Below, one piece after another: positions 54,365 to 62,883 of a stretch of 64,000 bases of DNA. Under the pieces are notes generated by a model. That model did no database searches. It was not told where the DNA came from and saw nothing but the letters and a program-made list of their open reading frames with translations. Each line of letters begins with the position of its first letter. The first letter of the stretch is position 1. The translations under genes and the position numbers were made by a program. The DNA comes from JARYGU01 sp033795365 (GTDB taxonomy: Bacteria > Pseudomonadota > Alphaproteobacteria > Rhizobiales > Rhizobiaceae): positions 62,001 to 126,000 of the forward strand of contig JARYGU010000011.1 in assembly GCA_033795365.1 (NCBI GenBank). Reading direction: 5' to 3'.

Positions 54365-56755
54365 ATGCAGAACGAGCACCTGAAAACGATCGAACAACGC
54401 GTTTTGTGGCTATCGCATTGGATGATCCATCACGCCAACCACATCCGTCCAAAGGCCGACGGGATCAAGGTGGGCGGCCACCAGGCATCGTCCGCTTCAC
54501 TGGTGTCGATCATGACGGCACTCTACTTCTCGGCGTTGCGTCCCGAGGATCGTGTGGCGGTGAAGCCCCATGCATCTCCTGTCTTTCATGCGATCCAGTA
54601 TCTCATGGGCAATCAAAACCGCGAAAGGATGGAGAATTTCCGCGGCTATCACGGCGTCCAGAGCTATCCGAGCCGGACCAAGGACGTCGACGACGTGGAT
54701 TTCTCGACCGGATCCGTCGGCTTGGGTGTCGCGATCACGTCATTTGCGTCAATGATTCAAGACTATGTGGCCGCAAAGAGCTGGGGAAAGGACTTGAACC
54801 CAGGGCGAATGATTGCCCTGGTCGGCGACGCCGAGCTGGACGAAGGCAATATCTACGAATGCCTGCAGGAGGGATGGAAACATGGCCTGCGCAACACGTG
54901 GTGGGTCATCGATTATAATCGCCAGTCTCTCGATGGCATCGTGCACGAGGGGCTTTTCCGGCGGATCGAGGATATCTTCAGCGCCTTCGGCTGGGACGTG
55001 GTCCGCATCAAGTACGGTGTCCTGCAACGCGCCGCCTTCGAAGAGCCGGGCGGACTTCGGCTGCGGGAATGGATCGATAACTGCCCCAATCAGCTCTACT
55101 CGGCATTGACCTTCATGGGCGGAGCCGTCTGGCGCAAGCAGCTGATGGACGATCTGGGCGACCAGGGAGATTTGACTGCGCTGATCGAGCGGCGTAGCGA
55201 CGAGGAACTGGCCACGTTGATGGAAAATCTCGGCGGTAACTGCGTCACCACCATGGCCGAGACTTTTGCCGCTATCGATCATGATCGCCCGACCTGCTTC
55301 CTGGCTTACACTATCAAGGGCTGGGGGACACCCATCGCAGGCCACAAGGACAATCACGGCGGACTGATGACCAAATCCCAGATGGCGACATGGCAGGCTC
55401 AGATGGGCGTGCCTGAGGGCCAGGAATGGGAAAAGTGGGCGACGGTCAATGACCCGGAACGGCTAAAGGCTTTTCTCGACAGTGTCCCCTTCTTCTCGAA
55501 AGGCCGGCGCCGTTACGAAGATGATCTGATCGCCGTCCCCGCCATTGCCGTCAGCAGCGAGCGCGAAATCTCCACGCAAATGGCCTTCGGCAAGATCCTG
55601 GACGACCTTTCCAAGAGCAGCAGCGATCTTGCCGCACGCATCGTGACGATGTCGCCGGATGTAACCGGGACAACAAACCTCGGCCCATGGGTTAATCGCC
55701 GAAAACTCTTCGCCCGAGAAACGCGCGCCGACTTGTTCATGGACCAGAAAATTCCCTCCACGGCCAAATGGGAGTTCACGCCGGAAGGGCAACATATCGA
55801 ACTCGGCATCGCCGAAATGAACCTATTCCTGCTCCTGGGTGCAGCCGGTCTTTCACACTCTCTCTTTGGCAAGCGGCTGCTGCCTATCGGCACGGTCTAT
55901 GACCCATTCGTCGCGCGCGGTTTGGATGCACTGAATTACGCGTGCTACCAGGACGCCCGCTTCATGATCGTCGGCACGCCTTCCGGCGTCACCTTGGCAC
56001 CGGAGGGTGGTGCTCATCAGTCCATCGGCGCGCCTCTGATCGGCATATCGCAGGATGGCCTTGCCGCCTTCGAGCCGGCGTTCGTCGACGAACTGGCCGT
56101 GATCATGGCCTGGGCGTTCGACTATATGCAAAGAGACGGAAGCGGCGATCCGGATGAACGAACCTGGCTTCGCGATGAAACCGGCGGCTCGGTGTATCTG
56201 CGGCTCTCAACAAATCCGATCGAACAGCCTGTTAAACGGCTCGACGACGGCTTTCGGCAAGGGGCGGTGGACGGCGCCTACTGGCTTCGCAAACCAGGTC
56301 CTAACTGTGAGGTCGTAATCGCATATCAGGGGGTCATCGCCCCGGAGGCAATCAAAGCTGCGGGAATGATCAGCGAAGGACGGCGCGACGTGGGTGTTTT
56401 GGCGGTCACATCGGCCGATCGGCTGCATGCCGGCTGGACGGCCGCGCAGCGGGCCCGTGCGCGCGGGACGACGGCGGCACGGTGCCATGTCGAGCAGCTG
56501 ATGATGAATGTCCCCCCGCATTGCAAGATCATAACAGTTATCGACGGGCATCCGGCAACGTTATCCTGGCTCGGATCGGTCACTGGACATCAGACAATAC
56601 CGCTGGGAGTCGAGCATTTCGGGCAGACGGGCACGATCGCCGATCTCTACCGCCATTTCGGAATTGACGCCGCCGGTATCGTGGAAAAGGTCAACGGCCT
56701 GACCTATGGCCGGCCACTCGCAAGACCTCTTTCGGTCGCTTGGTCCAATCCGTAG
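54365..56755 (+). CDS. AceE/MdeB-like homodimeric 2-oxoacid dehydrogenase E1
   Basis: 796 residues of the homodimeric pyruvate dehydrogenase E1/transketolase type. Thiamine-diphosphate motif G154-D155 (LVGDAELDEGN) to N185 (WVIDYNRQ), the KADGIKVGGHQASSAS start and the LGIAEMNLFLLLGAAGLSH block are clear. It is shorter than AceE (about 890) and closer in plan to MdeB, an E1 reported to act on 2-oxobutyrate in Pseudomonas. No E2 or E3 gene is nearby, so it may borrow those of pyruvate dehydrogenase or act as a decarboxylase. GGGAGAG ribosome site. Last gene of the operon. Confidence 0.87.
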   Translation: MQNEHLKTIEQRVLWLSHWMIHHANHIRPKADGIKVGGHQASSASLVSIMTALYFSALRPEDRVAVKPHASPVFHAIQYLMGNQNRERMENFRGYHGVQSYPSRTKDVDDVDFSTGSVGLGVAITSFASMIQDYVAAKSWGKDLNPGRMIALVGDAELDEGNIYECLQEGWKHGLRNTWWVIDYNRQSLDGIVHEGLFRRIEDIFSAFGWDVVRIKYGVLQRAAFEEPGGLRLREWIDNCPNQLYSALTFMGGAVWRKQLMDDLGDQGDLTALIERRSDEELATLMENLGGNCVTTMAETFAAIDHDRPTCFLAYTIKGWGTPIAGHKDNHGGLMTKSQMATWQAQMGVPEGQEWEKWATVNDPERLKAFLDSVPFFSKGRRRYEDDLIAVPAIAVSSEREISTQMAFGKILDDLSKSSSDLAARIVTMSPDVTGTTNLGPWVNRRKLFARETRADLFMDQKIPSTAKWEFTPEGQHIELGIAEMNLFLLLGAAGLSHSLFGKRLLPIGTVYDPFVARGLDALNYACYQDARFMIVGTPSGVTLAPEGGAHQSIGAPLIGISQDGLAAFEPAFVDELAVIMAWAFDYMQRDGSGDPDERTWLRDETGGSVYLRLSTNPIEQPVKRLDDGFRQGAVDGAYWLRKPGPNCEVVIAYQGVIAPEAIKAAGMISEGRRDVGVLAVTSADRLHAGWTAAQRARARGTTAARCHVEQLMMNVPPHCKIITVIDGHPATLSWLGSVTGHQTIPLGVEHFGQTGTIADLYRHFGIDAAGIVEKVNGLTYGRPLARPLSVAWSNP

Positions 56756-56828
56756 CTAAAAGGTCGGGCACGACTTCACAGGAACACTCAATGCGGGGCG
56801 CGGTTGATCCCAGCGCCCTGCCCTCCCC

Positions 56829-56846
56829 AAAACCTGCTTCGGTTTT
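56829..56846. terminator. Weak bidirectional hairpin after the E1 gene
   Basis: AAAACC-tgcttc-GGTTTT, 6-bp stem, between the convergent E1 gene and the 106-aa gene. A/T-rich arms on both sides suit a bidirectional terminator, but the stem is weak. Confidence 0.4.
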
Positions 56847-57166
56847 CAAGGTGACTGCGGCTCGGTCACGACTTCGACCACCTCCCGCGAACGGATGAAG
56901 CCGCCAAGATCGCCATCCATGCCGTTGAACAGATCGACAATAGCACCGCGGGTGACCGGCAGCGTATGAAGGCGCACAATCTTCATATCGCGCAGCGGCT
57001 GTTGCCGCCCCTCCTCTTCAATCAGCGCCGTCCTGAACGCCACGAGGTCGCTGCGCGCCTCGTCTACCGATTGGTAGAACTGGCGTGCGCAGTTTTCCAG
57101 ATCGTCGCCGTAGGAGTAAGTATAGAAGGTAAAGCCCTTGTCGGTCCCTTGATCGATATCGGCCAT
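56846..57166 (-). CDS. Conserved-looking hypothetical protein (106 aa)
   Basis: Acidic soluble protein (ADIDQGTDKGFTFYTYSYGD; ENCARQFYQSVDEARSDLVAFRTAL; VEVVTEPQSP). No membrane segment and no motif I recognise. Codon use looks coding; the frame is uninterrupted. Convergent with the E1 gene. Confidence 0.55.
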   Translation of the reverse strand: MADIDQGTDKGFTFYTYSYGDDLENCARQFYQSVDEARSDLVAFRTALIEEEGRQQPLRDMKIVRLHTLPVTRGAIVDLFNGMDGDLGGFIRSREVVEVVTEPQSP

Positions 57167-57524
57167 ATCACGGATTCCAAGCAGAGCATTCGCGGTACGC
57201 CCCCGCCTATGCTCATTGACCCCTGGTGATCGGGGAGTTCGAAACCGTCACGAAACGGCCCTGTAGCCTTTAGCCGGAGGCCTGTTGCATACGCCACAGG
57301 CTCCCCGACCATAAGGTCAAGGAGTGTGGTGCCGTAGCAGCCGACACCAACTTTCGTGAGGGGTTTCGACGCCCCAGGGCAGCGCGTTACTGCCTTATGT
57401 TCACTCTAGTATACCAATCCTCGGTTGTCGCGCATTTTTTTGCATGTTCTTCATGCGCTCAACAACAAAATTGGCGGCAAAGACAATGGCTTGCCGGAGG
57501 AGAGATCAACGTTTTTTTCCGCAG
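57167..57524. other. Intergenic with a partial copy of the 48-kb operator
   Basis: About 358 bp. It holds GTTCACTCTAGT at 57399-57410, a 12-base match to the left arm of the operator at 48003-48033, followed by ATACC. No matching right arm was seen. No gene supported. Confidence 0.5.
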
Positions 57525-57875
57525 TCAGTGATGCGACTCAGATGTAGAATGATGGGCGATTAGGGAGGAGAGAAAGATACGCAGGATCTCTCCAGTTTCG
57601 TCCTCGTCTTCCCTGACCATTGTATAGAGGTCATCAGTATCGAGGAGGAAGGACACTTTGCGCCGCATGGCAGCAAACGTCAGGCAGGGATGATGGAGAA
57701 AGACAAGGGCCGCGCTTTCGACGGCTTCGAAACTCTCACCTTGAGACACCAGATCGTCGCCGGCAGCAGCGCTATTTAGCCATGTCGCCCGTGCCTCAAT
57801 ATAGGTTGAGATTAACCGTTCGAGTTCGAAATCTTGTGCGGGGTCGTTCATGTCGGGGCTACACTCGCTGGACAC
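57525..57875 (-). CDS. Hypothetical acidic protein (about 108-116 aa)
   Basis: Helical, acidic protein: DPAQDFELERLISTYIEARATWLNSAA, then VFLHHPCLTFAAMRRKVSFLL, then a DEDETGE stretch. I recall similar short proteins from rhizobial plasmids without function. Likely start is the ATG at 57851; 57875 is the longest. Divergent from an XRE gene. Confidence 0.6.
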   Translation of the reverse strand: MSSECSPDMNDPAQDFELERLISTYIEARATWLNSAAAGDDLVSQGESFEAVESAALVFLHHPCLTFAAMRRKVSFLLDTDDLYTMVREDEDETGEILRIFLSSLIAHHSTSESHH

Positions 57876-57891
57876 GGCCGCATATTCCTTT

Positions 57892-57920
57892 GTAACTTAC
57901 TTTTTTGGGCGCTAAGTTAC
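57892..57920. promoter_or_regulatory. Inverted repeat upstream of the third XRE gene
   Basis: GTAACTTA (57892-57899) and TAAGTTAC (57913-57920), perfect 8-bp arms with a 13-nt spacer, in the divergent gap between the hypothetical gene and the XRE gene. A further TAACTTTC follows at about 57938. Candidate autoregulatory operator. Confidence 0.5.
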
Positions 57921-57979
57921 GATTATAATAAGTGCTATAACTTTCGTTTTCAATCTCAAACTTACTAAAAGGGAAAGTT

Positions 57980-58219
57980 TTGATCACAGCTGAACAATGT
58001 CGAGCCGCGCGCGGCTTGTTGGACTGGACCCAAGCTGAACTGGCTCGGCGCGTGTCGATCAGCGTGGTTTCGCTCCGGGCATTTGAAGGCGGCCGAGAGA
58101 TGCGCGCTTCAAATTTGAAGCTCTTGAAGCTGACTTTCGAGCAAGCCGGCGTGGTCTTCATCCCCGAAAACGGTGGCGGCGCGGGCGTACGGCTGGCAAA
58201 GCCGCGACATGCGGAATGA
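57980..58219 (+). CDS. XRE-family regulator (79 aa)
   Basis: HTH protein ITAEQCRAARGLLDWTQAELARRVSISVVSLRAFEGG with a C-terminal beta stretch (EQAGVVFIPENGGGAGVRL), a very common rhizobial type. The start appears to be TTG at 57980 with GGGAAAG upstream; no better ATG is in frame. Confidence 0.8.
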   Translation: MITAEQCRAARGLLDWTQAELARRVSISVVSLRAFEGGREMRASNLKLLKLTFEQAGVVFIPENGGGAGVRLAKPRHAE

Positions 58220-58298
58220 AGGGGCGGCAATTTAAAACTTGCCAAACCGAACCCCCGTGATCATATGTAGGTAAAATCACTACTTTGGGATTCCTGCC

Positions 58299-58544
58299 AT
58301 GGAAAAAGCCGTATCAGCAGCGGAGGCCAATCGCCGTTTCTCCCTGATCCTCCGCGAGGTTCGGGAGGGAGACAGCTATGTCGTGACCAGTCATGGTAAA
58401 CCCGTTGCGCGCATTCTCCCCGCCGACGCTCACCAGGAGACTGCCACCGGCGCTCGATCTGCCCTGATTTCCCGCCTCGAAAAACAGCCCATCGTCCAGG
58501 CCGGAAAATGGTCGCGCGACGAGCTCTACGAGGATGACCGGTGA
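58299..58544 (+). CDS. Phd/YefM-type antitoxin
   Basis: 81 residues: AVSAAEANRRFSLILREVREGDSYVVTSHGKPVARILPA is the Phd/YefM N-terminal domain, with a C-terminal toxin-binding tail. It overlaps the following PIN toxin gene (GTGA), the standard arrangement. Second toxin-antitoxin pair in the window, distinct in sequence from the first. Confidence 0.9.
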   Translation: MEKAVSAAEANRRFSLILREVREGDSYVVTSHGKPVARILPADAHQETATGARSALISRLEKQPIVQAGKWSRDELYEDDR

Positions 58545-58996
58545 GGGTTGCGTTCGACACGAATGTCCTTGCCTATGCCGAAGGGGTCAATAGCAGCGAG
58601 AAACGCGATGTTGCGCTTGATCTCGTGCGACAGCTCCCGCAGGCATCTGTCATCATTCCGGCACAGGTGCTCGGTGAGCTCTTCAACGTTCTGGTGCGCA
58701 AGGCCGACAGAAGCCGCAGTGAGGCGCGAGAAGTCCTGCTGAGCTGGAAAGATACGTTTTCGGTCATGCCGACCACGCCGGAAGCAATGATGATCGCTGT
58801 CGATCTCGTGACAGATCACCGGTTCAGCATATGGGATGCCGTTATCCTGGCGGTCACCTCACAGGCAGGTTGCCGCCTTCTGCTATCGGAAGACATGCAT
58901 GAAGGCTTCACATGGGGAGGCGTCACCATCGTCAACCCCTTTGCGGTCCCGCGGCACGAGCTTCTGTCCATCCTGCTGAGCGGTCACCCAAATTGA
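58541..58996 (+). CDS. VapC-type PIN-domain toxin
   Basis: 151 residues: RVAFDTNVLAYAEG (D6), the Glu in VLGELFNVLVRK, and SIWDAVILAVTSQAGCRLLLSEDMHEG near the C-terminus supply the acidic PIN site. GTG start overlapping the antitoxin stop. Predicted RNase. Convergent with the PLP enzyme gene, 35 bp away. Confidence 0.9.
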   Translation: MRVAFDTNVLAYAEGVNSSEKRDVALDLVRQLPQASVIIPAQVLGELFNVLVRKADRSRSEAREVLLSWKDTFSVMPTTPEAMMIAVDLVTDHRFSIWDAVILAVTSQAGCRLLLSEDMHEGFTWGGVTIVNPFAVPRHELLSILLSGHPN

Positions 58997-59031
58997 GCGA
59001 ACGAACCGGGACGTTGAACGAGCTGAGGCCC

Positions 59032-60048
59032 TTACAGCGGCCGCCGGGCCCACCGCATGTATGTCCAATCGCCCTCACCGGCCGGCACGATCTCGGATAG
59101 CTCTGTCGGCTCGGTCAATGTGGCGGCCGGCCAACCGGCTTGGGATCTCAGCCACTCGTCCGAATAAACTGTGGACTGATAGCGGTAGCCTTTGTCCGGC
59201 ATGATCGCAACGACCGTCTCCTGCGGATGGGTTCGGGCATACCAGGCCCCCACGAGTGCAGCCGCACCGCTGGTCGGGCCGACATACATCGCGCGACGGC
59301 GGTACAGTTCCCTGGTGGCACCAAACGCTTGCAACGCGCCCACCCAATGCACCTCGTCAATCAGCGTATGATCGAGGTTCCAGGGGAGAATGCTGTTGCC
59401 GAGGCCGCGCAGCAGCCGGGGACCGGCCGCATGTCCGAAGAGCACGCTGTTGTTGGTATCCACGGCGATGGCGCGCATCTCAGGAAAGAGCGAACGGAGA
59501 TAGCGCGTCGTCCCGCTGAGCGATCCGCCGGAGCCGACACAGCCAACGAGGTAATCTATCCTGCCGAGCTTTTCCACAATCATCTCGGCAAGTCGCGAAT
59601 AGGCGGCTGGGTTGTCCGGATTGTCATATTGCTTTGGCCAGAACGCTCCTGGTTTGCTTTCCAGCACCCGATGCAGTTCCGCAAGCCGGCCGCTCTGATT
59701 GCCGGTCCGGCTCTCGTCTTCCACCAAGATGACGGAAGCGCCAAGCTGTTTCAGTCGTTCCTTGAAACTTGCATCCATCAGGCTTGTGGCGCTGACGATC
59801 GTAAACCCGTATCCGCGCACGGCAGCAAGCATGGCCAGCGCCATGGCGAAGGTGCCGGAGCTCGTTTCGGTGATGTGGCCGCCCGGCTGCAAGGCACCGC
59901 TTTCTTCGGCGCGATCCAGCATGTAGCGGGCAGGCAGGAGCTTCATGAGATGAAACTGCGCCGCATAAAAGTTTGCCCCGAGCTCGATCATGCGCGGCGT
60001 TTCGTAGTCGAGAAGAAAGGATAGCTGCGGTTGCACGTTCATCCCCAT
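59032..60048 (-). CDS. Cysteine-synthase-like PLP enzyme
   Basis: 338 residues of fold type II. TSSGTFAMALAMLA (62-75) replaces the usual TSGNTG loop, and GCVGSGGSLSGTTRYL is the PLP phosphate loop. The Lys that should bind PLP is probably K36 in FHLMKLLPARYML, which differs from the usual SVKDR. The start overlaps the kinase stop (ATG at 60048 or 60042). Paired with a GHMP kinase, it may act on an O-phospho amino acid. Product unknown. Confidence 0.78.
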   Translation of the reverse strand: MGMNVQPQLSFLLDYETPRMIELGANFYAAQFHLMKLLPARYMLDRAEESGALQPGGHITETSSGTFAMALAMLAAVRGYGFTIVSATSLMDASFKERLKQLGASVILVEDESRTGNQSGRLAELHRVLESKPGAFWPKQYDNPDNPAAYSRLAEMIVEKLGRIDYLVGCVGSGGSLSGTTRYLRSLFPEMRAIAVDTNNSVLFGHAAGPRLLRGLGNSILPWNLDHTLIDEVHWVGALQAFGATRELYRRRAMYVGPTSGAAALVGAWYARTHPQETVVAIMPDKGYRYQSTVYSDEWLRSQAGWPAATLTEPTELSEIVPAGEGDWTYMRWARRPL

Positions 60049-61010
60049 ACCGGCATGGCATCGGCATTCACGGCAAACCTGAGAATATCAGTGAAGCCGG
60101 CTTCGCGGGCAGCCGTTGCGGCGCGCTTTGCCCGAGATGGTGCATCGCGTTCCTTCCCGTCGAGCAGAACGCCCATCAGGTTTCCGCTATGGGCAACCTG
60201 AACGCCGCAACCGTCATTCTCTTCACAAATCCGAAGAAGCGCCTCGAAGTGCTTTTTTGGAAGATGTCGCTGGTTGATGCGGGCGCTGGCCGTCGCGACG
60301 TGTCCCAACAGGCTGGCATCCTCATCAACGATAGCGCGGCGGGCAAGTCCGCGCAGGACACGAAAGCTTTCGATTTCCGAACTGTCATATTGGGCCGGCG
60401 AGAAGGCAAGGGTGTCGACCGGCGGATCATCGCGAGAGACAAATCCGACAACGTACAGGGGTGGGTAATCGCCGGGAAAGTATTCAAGCACCCTGCCCTC
60501 GCGGTGCGCAAAGAGAACCACCCGCTCACCGAAGGCAATGCTGTCGCTTGCTGTTTCGGCCTCAACAGCCAGCCGGCAAATCAAGGAACGCCGCAGCTCC
60601 ACGCCTGTCGCGGCCGCAGCAGCGCGGATTGCCGCGACGACATCCGCCGTCGATGATCCGTAGCCGTAACCAACGGGAATTGAGGTTTCGATGGTGAGGC
60701 ATCCGGAGACTTGGGAATATCCCAATTCCTGGAAGGTCAGCGCTGCGGCTTTCGCAGCCTTGCTGCGGCCGGGCGGACGCGTGCGGATGTCCCTGCCATC
60801 CTCAGGCCAGAAAGTGGCGATGGATTCCGCACATGGAAATGGAAGGGTGAGGAGCGCGCGATGAAGCCTGCCCGCCTCGTCCAGAAAGACGCCTTGCAGG
60901 ATCTCGCCATGATGGGCGCTGGCCCTGCCGGTTCCGACACGAAGCGGTCGGGAATAGACGTGACCTGGGGCTGTGCGGGTTTCGAATGGAAAGCTGTTGG
61001 GAAAGGACAT
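60039..61010 (-). CDS. GHMP-family kinase, threonine-kinase-like
   Basis: 323 residues. The ATP loop PVGYGYGSSTADVVAAIRA (from residue 112) and the N-terminal GRASAHHGEILQG fit GHMP kinases and recall L-threonine kinase PduX. The C-terminal block CGVQVAHSGNLMGVLLD fits the substrate region. No cobalamin or pdu genes are nearby. Since the next gene is a PLP synthase, the kinase probably activates a hydroxy amino acid for replacement of the phosphate. Confidence 0.78.
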   Translation of the reverse strand: MSFPNSFPFETRTAPGHVYSRPLRVGTGRASAHHGEILQGVFLDEAGRLHRALLTLPFPCAESIATFWPEDGRDIRTRPPGRSKAAKAAALTFQELGYSQVSGCLTIETSIPVGYGYGSSTADVVAAIRAAAAATGVELRRSLICRLAVEAETASDSIAFGERVVLFAHREGRVLEYFPGDYPPLYVVGFVSRDDPPVDTLAFSPAQYDSSEIESFRVLRGLARRAIVDEDASLLGHVATASARINQRHLPKKHFEALLRICEENDGCGVQVAHSGNLMGVLLDGKERDAPSRAKRAATAAREAGFTDILRFAVNADAMPVWG

Positions 61011-61323
61011 GGTGCGCGCTCTGGGAAAATCGTGACACGTCGTAAGTTTTCTCGGTGCGAGCGATGCTGTCTCTCCTCATTTATGAGGATAAACAATGAC
61101 TTGACATAGATTTACGCTCTAACGAGTTCTTGAAGAGACGTGATCTTCCGGCCATGTCGGCTGGTCGATTTCCGAGTTGCGAGCCGGGCGGAGCCCGGCG
61201 AGCGCCGCCACTCGCGCTTCACGGAGCCGTGAAAATCTGTCATAGACCAGGTCCTCGGGACACCCTGCGGCGGACCGTTGGACCGGACGCGGTGGATGTC
61301 ATTCACCGCGTCCGGCCCAACCC
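61011..61323. other. Intergenic with terminator-like hairpin
   Basis: About 313 bp upstream of the kinase gene and downstream of DUF932. No gene supported. It contains the perfect hairpin listed at 61283-61315. Confidence 0.5.
61283..61315. terminator. Perfect 12-bp hairpin after the DUF932 gene
   Basis: CCGGACGCGGTG-gatgtcatt-CACCGCGTCCGG, 12-bp perfect stem, 9-nt loop, starting 8 nt past the DUF932 stop on the minus strand. No T-run follows, so it may be a weak or Rho-assisted terminator. Confidence 0.6.
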
Positions 61324-62517
61324 TTATGATGCCCGTTCCAATAGGGCCCGCGCCTTTCCTTCAAGCTCAAGGCGGGTATCCTGATGCGCCTTGGTGCGGG
61401 CATGCGCCGTCAAACCCTGCACAAAGTCGAAAATGCTTTCAGGCGGGCGGCCCTCCTCCTGCAACACTGTTTCGATGATCCTGCCGGTCTCCGCCTTGCT
61501 GAACCCGCGACGGCGAAGGAAGGTTTCGCGATCCTCATCGGTGCGGGCGACGATCTTTTCGCGGGCCGCCTTGATGCCGGCGACAAAGGGCGCGGGCGAG
61601 GAATTGGCGAAGCTCTTCAGCGCCGGTGCCGCTTGATGCGCGAAACGCTGCGCCGCAAACTTCGAATGCCGGATGGTGATTTCCTCGAAATTCTCGACGC
61701 CCCACAAGCAACGGTTCATGCAAACCGCCCTGAGATAGAAGCTGGCGATGCCGAGCGTCTTGCTGCCGACTTCGCTGTTCCAGCAATAGAAGCCCCTGAA
61801 ATACAAATCGGGCTCTCCGTTCGGCAGGCGTCCGGCCTCGATCGGGTGCGTGTCGTCCACCAAAAACAGGAAAACATCCCTGTCCGAGGCGTAAAGCGTG
61901 GTGGTGTCCTTCGTCACGTCCACGAAGGGGTTATGGGTCATGGTCGCCCAATCCAGCACGCCTGGCACCTTCCACATGGTATCGCCCACGCCATTGCCCG
62001 CGATCTTCATCACCGCTCCGACAAGCTCATGATCCCAGATACGCCCATAGTCCGGGCCGGTCACGGCACGCAATTCAATCCGGCCGTCGTCCGTTTCCAG
62101 CGTCTTGACCAGTTCGGCGCGATGCGAAAGCAAGCCATGCTGCAGATTGATGCCTGCCAACGGCGCGGGGAGTTGCCGCATGTAGGATGCCGGTGCACCC
62201 ACGAGGCTGCAAAGCTGGCTGAAACTCCAATGCGTCGGAGCAATCGAGGCCTCCTGCCCCGGGACGATAAGCGAAAGCCTTTCCGCATTGTCGCGACTGG
62301 CTTCCACGCGCACGGCGCGGCTTTCCACCGTGCGGGCCGTGGCGCGATCCGCCCGCGCCTTCACGGCGTCGTAAAGTTCGGTGAGCGACAAGTACCGCTC
62401 GTCATCGGGGCGCGAAAACCATTCCGACGAGACGCGGGTGTTGAGGCAGCCGCGCGACGCATCCACGCGGAAACCGCTGCTGACTGGCTGGCTGTTCTGG
62501 CTGCTGCTGATATTCAT
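61324..62517 (-). CDS. DUF932 plasmid-associated protein
   Basis: 397 residues of the DUF932 family: IAPTHWSFSQLCSLVGAPASYMRQLP, AVTGPDYGRIWDHELVGAVMKIA and NSEVGSKTLGIASFYLRAVCMNRC. Common on rhizobial plasmids and phage-like elements; no known biochemical function. The ATG at 62517 (MNISSSQNSQ) follows GGAGCAAGGAC and replaces a longer frame to 62820 that lacks family features. Confidence 0.88.
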   Translation of the reverse strand: MNISSSQNSQPVSSGFRVDASRGCLNTRVSSEWFSRPDDERYLSLTELYDAVKARADRATARTVESRAVRVEASRDNAERLSLIVPGQEASIAPTHWSFSQLCSLVGAPASYMRQLPAPLAGINLQHGLLSHRAELVKTLETDDGRIELRAVTGPDYGRIWDHELVGAVMKIAGNGVGDTMWKVPGVLDWATMTHNPFVDVTKDTTTLYASDRDVFLFLVDDTHPIEAGRLPNGEPDLYFRGFYCWNSEVGSKTLGIASFYLRAVCMNRCLWGVENFEEITIRHSKFAAQRFAHQAAPALKSFANSSPAPFVAGIKAAREKIVARTDEDRETFLRRRGFSKAETGRIIETVLQEEGRPPESIFDFVQGLTAHARTKAHQDTRLELEGKARALLERAS

Positions 62518-62883
62518 GTCCTTGCTCCTTTCCCGTTGTTGCCGAAGGCATGTGCTCGGCATGCCTTCCGGGGGCGCGTGAGCGCGCGGGGATGGAGGGG
62601 GCAAATGCCGGCGAGCATGACCGGTCTGCCAGCGTGAGCGGAGCGCAATCGAGAAGATCGGAATTATGAGGATTGGCGGCCGTTTTGCGAACCGGCGGGC
62701 CTGCCATGCGCAGGCGGCATTTGCGGGGAGCAAGGGGGAAAGTCTCCCTTGGCTCCCACCGGATCGGCAAGGCCCATCCGCAGCCGATGGAGATAAAGCG
62801 CGCGCGGCGCTCCGCATCACATGATGGCGGCGGGCATAAGCATGGCCAAGCCCCGCTTTCGCGGGGCTCGTCCGGTTCGGATT
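62518..62883. other. Intergenic, leader of DUF932 gene
   Basis: About 366 bp; apart from the hairpin at 62849-62868 nothing distinct was seen. GC-rich, with no supported frame. Confidence 0.5.
62849..62868 (-). terminator. GNRA-loop hairpin after DUF736 gene
   Basis: AGCCCCGC-tttc-GCGGGGCT on the plus strand; on the minus strand the loop is GAAA. Perfect 8-bp stem 15 nt past the DUF736 stop, followed by TTGG rather than a long T-run. Confidence 0.6.
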
